From Dipteris shenzhenensis (Eukaryota > Polypodiophyta > Polypodiopsida > Gleicheniales), in the NCBI GenBank assembly GCA_047967505.1, contig CM106538.1: DNA of 64,000 bases; one strand, written 5' to 3'. Below the pieces are notes generated by a model. The model was given only the letters and a program-made list of their open reading frames with translations. It had not been told where the DNA came from and did not search any database. Made by a program: the position numbers and the translations under genes. How positions within the stretch are numbered: position 1 is the first letter of the stretch; each line of letters starts with the position of its first letter. This document shows, piece by piece, positions 22,991 through 31,642 of the stretch.

Positions 22991-24999
22991 TGAAATGACT
23001 TCTCCATTTGCTGCAAGATATGATTATTTTCTAGAGTCATCAGATGGATAGCCAGAGCAGCTTTGCTTTCTTGAGATGAGCTTTCTATATTCTCTACTCC
23101 AGCTATGTCCTCCTCATCCTCCTCCTTTACCTTCTCCTATAAAAGGATAAAATAATTATGAGATTCAAAATTTTAAATTAATTATAAATTTAAAAATACC
23201 TTTAAATGAATAAAGAAAATTAAACATAAGTTTTCATACCTCTACATATATTCGTGGTCTTTTTATGTAACCTTCTGAGGCAAGATCAGTGTCATATCCA
23301 TCTTCTTCAGCTTCCTTACTATCGCTGGTGTCCTCACTATCATATCCAGAGCTTTCAACATTTTCAACATCTTTCTTGCTCTCATCATACATGACCATCT
23401 CTATGTCAGCATCCTCTTCATGTGAGATCAGACCTTTCTTATCATACTTTGTTGTGAGAGAAGCCACGGTATCAAGGTATTCTAAGCAAGCAGGGCTCTC
23501 AATAATATTTACATGGTGTCCTTTTCTAATAAGAGCTTCAAACAAATGTCCGATGCGACACAATGTGACTTCCCATCCGGATGGCAGCAAAAATTCCATC
23601 ATACTAATTAAAAGATCAGCACTTTTTGCTAGCCTTTCATAGTGATTTACATTGTGATGGAGGGGACTTGGAGCTTCATGCTCTTCTAGCAGTAGTTGCA
23701 ATCTCTTTGCATTCCCTCTTATGTTGTTCTATAAGGAGTGATCATTGTAAGGGCTCTTCATGCACAAGAAAAAGGTTTCAAGACTCTGTATCTTGAGACC
23801 GCATTCTCTCTTGTCCCTTTTTCTTGAGTATATACCATTGTAAATCTTAAGCTCATTGCCATATTGTTTTTCTAGGGTAGCAGACATTTTTTCCTTGTCA
23901 TCTTTATCAGCAAATATGACTATGTTACATAGTCTCACTCTACCAATGGTGGTATGTAATATTCTGTCAAGGAGTTGACGAATGTTATCCGGTGATATTT
24001 CATAGACAAAGAAAAGCTGAGGCCTCTCCCAAGCAGTGTCGTCGGACAAAAAATCATTCAATGAAACTCCCTTGCACTCAACACTCTTTCCAGACTCTGA
24101 AATGATTTCATGTATGAAAAAAAGCCCTTGTTCAAAGTTTTTTCTTTTCTGAGAGTGTGCGTATTGATGACTTTTTGTGCATATGCATACACATTTTCCG
24201 GATGTCCTATCTTATCTGATGCATGTCGTGTCTCACTCAATTCAATTTCTGTCTGAGATGCATGTGCATGTCCTGTATCATCTGATGCATGTCCTGTCTC
24301 CACCAAATTGAATTCCTGTCTCAGATGTAGATCCCTTTAAGCATCCACGTGTTCAAGACCCTCATCCAATTCTACAATGTGTTCTGTCTCATCCACTCCA
24401 ATTCCTCTCTCATTTGTATTACCATGAACCAGGTCTACATGGCGTGTCTCATCACTTCCTTTCTCATGTGTGGATTCTTGCACGTTAGGTCCCTCCAATG
24501 AAGTTGAACCTTGTTCAATGACACCGTGAAAGCATTCAAGGATAATCTTTGACTGCATTTTTCTTGCTTCCTCAATGGGAAATTCCTCCCACACATGTTG
24601 GAGGATCTCTAATGCAGAAACCAATTCAGGAAATCTAGGTGCTTTTGGCGGCGGCATCACAAAGTGCATTTCATCTTTCTTAGAAAGAAGAAACAATCTG
24701 TTGCTCATTCTTGACTTTGTGTAAATCATCATTGTACTGCTATCTTTTTCAATTTGTATTCCTAGTAAGGTGCCCCCTTGAATCAAATTGCTCTTTGAGA
24801 AAGATACATTTGATGCCCACTCATCTTTCTCCAACTCTCTCTTTGTCATCACTAGAATGAGATTTCCTTTACTTAATACCAAGAACCATGCTTTCTTTGT
24901 TGTGTCAACAACGGTCCAGTTTGTGAAGTCCTTTGGGGCATAAATTCTTCCATTGTATTTGAGTGTCATACCATTGACAAATGCTGTACCATCCTATAT

Positions 25000-25843
25000 T
25001 AAAGCACAACACAAATTTTAGGTACTTTGACAAACTACAATTACTTTGATAAATCAAAAGTACAATGAGTCCCATTAATACACCTCAAGTTTTTATTCTT
25101 CCCAATCGTATAAGTGTCAATTTCATGCTTTGGGAATAGCCTAAAAGGCTTTACAAGGCTTAGACACATGCATAAATGTGAAAAAAAATAAGGATTTACA
25201 ATGATCTCCGAATACAAATTTGAAGTCTGTCAGATATAAGTGCAACATGCTCTGTCAACTCCCGCAACTGATATAAGTGTAAAATTCTCTGTCAACTCCC
25301 ACAACTAGTACAAATATAATCTGCTATGTCTAGTCCCTTAACTGATTCAACTGTAATCTATCATGTCCACTGATACAACTTTTAATCATCTTGAAAGTTT
25401 AAAAGCCTTGATCGTTGCTTAAATGGTAGGGTTGTTGTGAGTGTGAAACCGAATGTGAACGAATGGACTGACTCCGATTAGGAACTAGTTGGGAAATTTT
25501 GAGCATGCTTTGATTGGTTTTTTTGGAGTTCTCTCCTCTAAGGACAAACTAATCTATGCTAATCTAGACTACACCAACCGTCGAAGCGAAGAAAAGCAAG
25601 AAATAATTTATTTTCCATTGTTCTTTTTAATATCCTTAGGTTGCAAATTAAAAGCAAAAATAATCTATTTTCCATTATTCTTTTTAATACACTCAGGTTG
25701 TGAGTTTAAAAAAGATAAAATTTATATTTTCAAAAACTAATTTACTTACAACTCATAAGAATTGAACATTCACATAAATAAGAAGTTAAAATTTTAATAA
25801 ATTTAAATTTAAATAATAAAAACTACAAATTTAATTGGACTCC
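25000..25843. other. No recognisable gene
   Basis: AT-rich DNA between the Ulp1-like relic and the telomere-type array. Near 25230-25380 a loose ~55 bp repeat (CTGTCAACTCCC, then ACTGATATAAGTGTAA) occurs about three times. The frame at 25489-25740 is a chance product of a duplicated TTTTCCATT.TTCTTTTTAATA segment. Confidence 0.5.
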
Positions 25844-26265
25844 AAATCCTAAACCCTAAACCCTAAACCCAAACCCTAAACCCTAAACCCAAATCCCCAA
25901 TCCCTAAACCCTAAACTCCCAAACCCTAAACCCTAACTCCCAAACCTTAAAACCCTAAAACCTAACCCCAAAACCTAAAACCCTAAACCCAAACCTCAAA
26001 ACCCTAAACCCTAAACCCTAAACCCTAAACCCAAACCCCCAAACCCTAAACCCTAACCCCCAAATCCTAAACCCTAATCCCTAAACCCTGAATCCCAAAA
26101 CCTAAACCCTAAACCCTAAACCCTAACCCCCAAATACTAACGCCCTAAACACTAACCCCAAACCCAAACCCTAAACCGTAAACCCCTAACCCCTAACCCC
26201 AAACCCTAAGCCCTAACTCCAAAACCCTAAACCCTCATCCCCAAACCTTAAATTCAAACTCCCAA
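25844..26265. repeat. Interstitial telomere-type array, CCCTAAA orientation
   Basis: About 420 bp of CCCTAAA heptamers, the plant (Arabidopsis-type) telomere repeat read towards the chromosome interior. They are mixed with variants such as CCCCAAA, CCCTAACCCC and CCCTAATCC. The degeneracy and the ordinary DNA on both sides show it is not a working telomere. A matching array in the opposite orientation lies at 30650-31575. Confidence 0.95.
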
Positions 26266-26347
26266 ACTCTTTTTTAATTCAAATTAATTTAATTTAATTC
26301 ACAATCATAAGAAGTTTAAACTTTGACAAAGTAAATTCTTATTAGTT

Positions 26348-26533
26348 TGAAATCACGAAATTTGAAATATAAATAAATTCAATTTAACTTAAAGTTTATG
26401 AAAAAATAACGTAAATTTAAGAAAATAAGACTTAAAATTTTAAAATCACAAAATTTAAAATATAAATAAATTCAATTTAACTTAAAGTTTATGAAAAAAT
26501 AACGTAAAATTAAGAAAATAAGACTTAAAATTA
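26348..26533. repeat. 93 bp AT-rich tandem duplication
   Basis: Units 26348-26440 and 26441-26533 share AATATAAATAAATTCAATTT, AACTTAAAGTTTATGAAAAA and AAGAAAATAAGACTTAAAAT with few differences. Confidence 0.85.
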
Positions 26534-26796
26534 CAATTTTAATATTTACCTAGAAGAATATATTAATTCTCCCTAAAAAGAAATAAATTAAAGTAATAAT
26601 AATGAATGTAAGTTAAACTACTTTTAAAATTTTAAAAAATGTAATAAAATTAAAATTATACTTTCTATATTCCAAAACAAAATGCATTTTTGTAAACTAT
26701 ATTTCAAAAAATTTAATTGAGAAATTAAACTAGTAAATTGAAAATGGAAGTGAAACTAATTTTAAATTTAAAAACAAAGGAAAATTTAAAATTCAA

Positions 26797-27010
26797 GTTT
26801 CCACAAGTTTTCCTTTTCGCACATGTTTGTCTTTTCACACTTTTCAAGTTTCCACACGTTTGTCTTTTCAAACACAAGGTTGTCTTTTATCACAATTTTC
26901 AAGTTTCCACATGTTTATCTTTTCAAACACAAGGATTCATAGTTTAAAAAAAGGTGAGAAATTTGAAATTCAAGTTTCCACACGTTTGTCTTTACAAACA
27001 CCAAGGTTTA
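26797..27010. repeat. Short dispersed motif, four copies
   Basis: CAAGTTTCCACACGTTTGTC or a one- to four-base variant starts near 26798, 26845, 26900 and 26971, usually followed by TTTTCAAACACAAGG. The small open frames across it arise from the repetition. Confidence 0.75.
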
Positions 27011-27059
27011 TAGTTTTGTTTGTTTAAGTTTCGACTAAATCACACACCAATCTCCTCTA

Positions 27060-27245
27060 ATATGCCTCATTGATCGTAGCTCCCAAATTCTTCCATCAAA
27101 ACATCTCTCCTTTATCTCTCCTTGATCGTCGCCCACTCATTTCTCCTCCTCATCGGTAAGATTTTCTATCTCTGATCGTACTTTCTCTTGCACCCTCCCT
27201 CTCTAAATTTTCATCTCTTGTCCATCTCTTGTCAATCTCTCTCAT
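27060..27245 (+). promoter_or_regulatory. Leader-like pyrimidine-rich segment with a possible splice donor
   Basis: CT-rich sequence with scattered TCTC and GATCGT words, and a CATCG then GTAAGATTTTC near 27153 that fits a plant 5' splice donor. It resembles a plant 5' untranslated exon followed by an intron. No coding sequence follows, only the polypyrimidine tract, so this is a weak call. Confidence 0.2.
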
Positions 27246-27249
27246 CTCC

Positions 27250-27445
27250 TCTCTTCTTCTTCTCTCTCTCTCATGCTAGTACGCTTCTCTCTTCTTCTTA
27301 TCTCTCTCTCTCTCACTCTAGTATGCTTCTCTCTCTCTAGTCTCTCATCTCCCTCTCTTTTTCTCTTCTCTCTCACTCTCTTTCTTCTCCCCTCTGGTCT
27401 ACGTTTCCTCTCATCTTTATTTACTCTCTCCCCTCCTCTTCATTT

Positions 27446-27508
<63 letters not shown>

Positions 27509-29440
27509 CACTCTCTCCTCTCTTTTTCTCTCTCTCTCTCTCACTTGCGCACTGCGCGTCTCTTCTTCTCTCTCGCTCTCCTACTCTCTCCCACTCTCTC
27601 CCACTCTATCTTTCTCTACTTTCTCTCCCACTCCCCTCTCTCTCTTTCTCTCTCATGCTGCCATGGTAGCGCGTCCCTCTCTTTCCCTCCCACTCTCTCT
27701 CGCTCTCCTACTCTTTCTCTCCTCTCTCTCCCACTTCCTCTCTCTCCCACTCCCTCTCTCGCGGTGCCCATGCCCCTCTCTCTCCCTCCCACTCTCTCTC
27801 TCTCTCGCTCTCCTCTCTCTCCCACTCCTCCCACTCTCTCTCTCTCTCGCGCCCCTCTCTCCCTCCCTCTCTCTCCCTCCCCACTCTTTCCCTCCCCCCC
27901 CTTGCGCTGCGCCTCCCCCCCTCTCTCTCTCCCCACTCTCTCTCTCCCCCCCCTCTCTCGTGTGCTACCGTGGTAGTGCGCCCCTCTCTCCCTCCCCCTC
28001 TCTCTCTCCCCCCTCCCGCTGTGCCTCCCCCCCTCTCTCTCTCTCTCCCCACTCTCTCTCTCCCCCCCTCTCTCTCTCACGCACTGCTGTGAGAGAGAGA
28101 GGGGGGAGAGAGAGAGGGGGGGAGGCCGCTGCCGCGAGACAGAGGGGGGGGAGAGAGAGAGTGAGGGGCGCGCTGTCATGGCAGCGCACGAGAGAGAGAG
28201 GGGGGGAGAGAGAGAGGGGGGGGAGGCCGTTGCCACGAGAGAGAGGTGAGAGAGAGTGAGGGGTGCACTGCCCCCCCCCTCCCCTCTCTCTCCCCCCCTC
28301 TCTCTCTCTCGTGCTACTGTGGCAGCGTGCCCCACTCTCTCTCTCCCCCCTCTCTCTCGTGACAGTGGCCTCCCCCCTCTCTCTCTCTCCCCACACTCTC
28401 TCTCCCCCCCTCTCTCTCTCTCACGCTGCCGCGGTAGTGTGCCCTTCACTCTCTCTCTCCCCCCTCTCTCTCGCGGTAGCGGCCTCCCCCCCTCTCTCTC
28501 TCCCCACTCTCTCTCTCCCCCCTCTCTCTCTCACATGCTGCCGCGGTAGCGGCAGCGTGCCCCTCTCTCCCTCTCCCTCTCTCTCCCCCCCTCGTGCTGC
28601 GCCTCCCCCCCTCTCTCTCTCGTGCGTTGCCGCCGTAGCGTGCCCCTCTCTCCCCCCCTCTCTCCCTTCCCACTCTCTCTCTCCCCCCTCGTGCTATGCC
28701 TCCCCCCCCCTCTCTCTCTCCCCACTCTCTCTCTCCCTCCCCTCTCTCTCTCGCGTGTTGCCATGGCAGCGCACCCCACTCTCTCCCTCCCTCTCTCTCC
28801 CCCCCTCTCTCTCTCTCTCCATCCCGTTGGGCCTCCCCCCCTCTCTCTCTCTCCCCCTCTCTCTCTCGCGGTCTCTCTCTCTCCCTCTCGGCACTCCTTT
28901 CTCTCTCTCTCTCTCCCTTCTTTTCTCTCTCTCTCTCTCTCTCTCTCTCCCTCTCGGTACTCCTTTCTCTCTCTCTCCCCCTCCCTCTCTCGCGCTCTCT
29001 CTCCTTTCCCTCTCTCCCTTTCTCTCTCTCACCTCTCTCTCCCTCTCATCTCTCCCATCTCCCGCAGCCCTCTATCACTCTCTCTCCCTCTATCTCTCTC
29101 ACATCTCTCTCCTCTCGTGTGGTCTCTCTCTCTCTCTCTGTCTCACGAATCTCTCCCTCCCTCCCTCTCTCTCTCCTCTCACGGCCCCCCTCTCTCTCTC
29201 TCCTCTCGCGCGGCCCTCCCCTCTCTCTCTCTCTTTTACCTCTCACCCTCTCTATCTCTAAACGTCTCTCCTCTCTCTTTCTCTCTCTCTCTAAAAGTCT
29301 CTCCTCTCTCTCCCTCTCTCTTTCTCCCTCTCTCTCTCTTTTGTTGCCGAGGCAGCAAGACTCTCTCTCTTATAATCTCTCTCTAAAAGTCTTTCCTTCA
29401 CATTTCTCTCTCTCTAAGTTCTCTCTCTATAATAAAATTT
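27250..29440. repeat. 2.2 kb polypyrimidine tract with GC-rich punctuation
   Basis: Nearly all C and T on the plus strand, including pure (CT)n runs (for example 27456-27506). The run is broken about every 80-120 bp by two short motifs. One is a near-palindrome of the form GCTGCC(A/G)(T/C)GG(T/C)AGCG (near 27656, 27963, 28170, 28313, 28430, 28541, 28627, 28756). The other is GCTGCGCCTCCCCCC or variants (near 27903, 28018, 28595, 28690). A purine-rich, inverted segment lies at 28088-28262. Large open frames on both strands (up to 333 residues of Ser/Leu/Pro or Arg/Glu/Gly) are composition artefacts. Confidence 0.9.
28072..28262. repeat. Strand switch and hairpin inside the polypyrimidine tract
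   Basis: The strand switches from pyrimidine to purine at CTCTCTCTCTCAC, loop GCACTGCT, GTGAGAGAGAGAG (28072-28103). It then returns to pyrimidine after about 28262. The inverted block contains the reverse complement of the neighbouring units, including GGGGGAGGCCGCTGCCGCG and ATGGCAGCGCACGAG, so it is an inversion of the same minisatellite. Confidence 0.85.
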
Positions 29441-29660
29441 CAAAGAATACAAATTAAAAAAAAAGTACTTGGAAAAAAGTTGAGATCTATGCTTGTGCTT
29501 GCTTTTGCTCTTCCTCCTCTTTTTGCTTCTCCTCTTGCTCTTCCTTGTTGAAATGAGAGAAACAATGAGAGAAGGAGAGTATATATAAGAAAAACCAGGG
29601 TTTTAAGTGCTTCTCTCTCATTGGTCCTTCTATATCATTATCTCCTCTCCCATTGGCCTC
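29441..29660 (+). promoter_or_regulatory. Spacer with a TATA-like element
   Basis: Non-repetitive spacer with a CTTGCT/CTTCCTCCT pyrimidine cluster and TATATATAAG at 29580-29589. A TATA box in that position would drive transcription into the C-rich minisatellite. No gene follows, so this is only a sequence match. Confidence 0.2.
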
Positions 29661-29689
29661 TCCATTAGATTATCTTCTCTCCCTCTCCC

Positions 29690-30560
29690 ACCCACTCCCA
29701 TCCTCCCACCCCATTCCCACTCCCACCCCCATCCTCCCACCCCACCTCCCCCATTCCCACTCCCTCTCCCACTCCCACACCCATGCCCATTCTTCCACCT
29801 TCCCCATTCCCACTCCCTCTGCCACTCCCATCCTCCCACCCCACCCCTCCCACTCCCACTCCCATTCTCCCACCCTCACCCCACCCCCATCTCCCCCATT
29901 CCCACTCCCTCTCCCACTCCCACTCCCATTCTCCCACGCACTCCCATCCTCCCACTTCCACCTCTCACTCCCACTCCCATCCTCCCACCCCCACCCCTCC
30001 CCCCCCCATTCCCACTCCCACTCCTATTCTCCCACCCCTTTCCTCCCACCTCACCCCTCCCACTCCCATCCTCCCACTCCCTCTCCCACTCCCACGCCCA
30101 ATTTACCACCCCCACCTCCCCCATTCCCACTCCCTCTCCCATCCTCCCACCCAACCCCTCCCACTTCCACCCCCACCTCCCCCATTCCCACTCCCTCTCC
30201 CACTCCCATCCTCCCACCCCACCCCTCCCACTCCCACCCCCACCTCCCCCATTCCTACTCCCTCTCCCACTCCTATCCTCCCACTCCCCACCCCTCCCAA
30301 TCCCACTCCCATCCTCCCACCCTCACCCCACCCCTACCTCCACCATTCCCACTCCCTCTCCCACTCCCACTCCCACTCCCATTCTCCCACCCCGACCCCC
30401 ACCTCCCCCATTCCCACTCCCTCTCCCACTCCCACTCCCACTCCCATCCTCCCACCCCCACCCCCACCCCCACCGCCCCCATTCCCACTCCCTCTCCCAC
30501 TCTCCCTTTCTCCCACTCTCCCTTTCTCCCACTACCACCCTCCCAACTCCCACTCCCATT
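29690..30560. repeat. C-rich minisatellite (CCCACT/CCCATCCT-type), about ten units
   Basis: Units of roughly 55-95 bp beginning CCCCCATTCCCACTCCCTCT recur near 29749, 29803, 29890, 30002, 30118, 30179, 30245, 30338, 30403 and 30475. Each is filled with variable numbers of CCCACT, CCCATCCTCCCA and CCCACCCC words. The minus strand is G-rich with many GGG runs, so G-quadruplexes are expected on that strand and i-motifs on this one. Pro/Ser/His-rich and Gly/Trp/Glu-rich frames are artefacts. Confidence 0.9.
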
Positions 30561-30649
30561 CCCACATTCCTATTATCAATTCCACTACTACTTATGAATT
30601 CTAATTAAAACTATTACTTAAATAAATGATATTACTGAAAACACTCATA

Positions 30650-31575
30650 GGATTTAAGGTTTAGGATTTGGTGGTTTGGGTTTAGGGTTTGGGGTTTGAT
30701 GAGCTAGGGTTTAGGGTTTGTGAGTTAGGAATTAGGCTTTGTGAGTTAGGGTTAGGGTTTAGGGTTTGTGAGTTAGGGTTTAGGGTTTGGTGGTTTGGAT
30801 TTAGGGTTTGAGGGGTAGGGTTTAGGGTTTAGGGTTTAAGGTTTGGGAGTTAGGGTTTAGGGTTCAGGGTTTGAGGGTTAGGGTTTAAGGGTTAGGGTTT
30901 AGGGTTTGGTTGTTTGGGTTTAGGGTTTAGGGGGTAGGGTTTAGGGTTTAGGGTTTGGGGGTTAGGGTTTAGGATTTAGGGTTTAGGGTTTAGGGTTTGA
31001 GGGGTTAGGGTCTAGGGTTTAGGGTTTGGGGGTTAGGGTTTAGGGTTTAGGGTTTGGGAGTTAGGGTTTAGGGTTTGGGTGTTAGGGTTCAGGGTTTAGG
31101 GTTTGGGAGTTAGGGTTTAGGGTTTGGGAGTTAAGATTTAGGGTTTTTATTGGTTAGGGTTGAGGGTTTAAAGAGTCAAGATTAACATTTATTGTTTAGG
31201 GATTAGGGATTATGAGTTAGGGTTTAGGGATTAGAGTTTACGAGTTTAGGTTTAGGTATTAGGGTTTAGGGTTTAAGGGTTAGGGTTTAGGAATTAGAGT
31301 TTTAGGATTAGGATTTTGGGATTAGGGATTAGGGGTTAGGGTTTACAGATTAGGATTTAGGGGTTTAGGATTTAGATTTAGGAATTAGGGTTAAGGATTT
31401 AGGGCTTAGGGTTTAAGGGTTTAGGAATTAGGGATTAGTGTATAGAATTTAGGGTTTAGAAATTACGGGTTAGGGTTTAGGGTTTAGGAATTAGGGTTTA
31501 TGGTTTCAAGGGTCAAATTAGGGTTTAGGGTTTGGGGGTTAGGGTTTAGGGTTTAGGGTTTAGGGTTTAGGGTTT
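30650..31575. repeat. Interstitial telomere-type array, TTTAGGG orientation
   Basis: About 925 bp of TTTAGGG heptamers with variants such as TTTGGGGG, TTAGGGATTAGGG and GTTTGTGAGTTAGG. Orientation is opposite to the array at 25844-26265. The last ~70 bp are the cleanest. DUF7869-like element copy 2 begins within about 40 bp of its right end. Confidence 0.95.
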
Positions 31576-31642
31576 GATTAAATTTTTAAACAAGATCTAG
31601 ATTTTTAAATCATTAATAAAGTAGATTATTGAGAAGAGACTA

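Larger units (their letters stand above)
20907..24990 (-). pseudogene. Ulp1/C48-like cysteine peptidase pseudogene with duplicated catalytic domain
   Basis: Multi-exon relic read from right to left. The 5' part starts after an acceptor (AG then GATGGTAC) near 24990. It codes about 210 residues (MTLKYNGRIYAPKDF...) to a TAA at 24337, continues in frame through DETRH/SDDTGHA-type repeats, and shifts frame near 24085. It reads on through LNDFLSDDTAWERPQLFFV and NIVIFADKDD, passes a TAG near 23729, and ends in an acidic exon closing at a GTATG donor near 23236. Two copies of a Ulp1-like domain follow, each in exons ending in HW and CGW-type motifs. After the last domain a tail with repeated TQE(V/I)ETQC words runs through two stops to 20907. 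Ulp1 proteases remove SUMO or other ubiquitin-like tags, and plants often carry them inside transposons. The N-terminal part is unknown to me. Several stops, frameshifts and a lost donor mean it is dead. Confidence 0.65.

Noticed and set aside
23289-23642. A 117-residue plus-strand gene
   Set aside because: Antisense shadow of the acidic exon of the minus-strand Ulp1-like relic; its Ser/Leu-rich content mirrors that exon's Asp/Glu codons.
25844-26265. A real chromosome end
   Set aside because: The heptamers are degenerate and have kilobases of ordinary sequence on both sides.
27273-29457. Long open frames up to 333 residues rich in Ser, Leu and Pro, with Arg/Glu/Gly frames opposite
   Set aside because: Produced by CT dinucleotide repeats, which have no stop codons in any frame. 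No non-repetitive domain is present.
29607-30608. Pro/Ser/His-rich frames of up to 333 residues in the C-rich region
   Set aside because: Composition artefact of the CCCACT-type minisatellite; all three frames are open.
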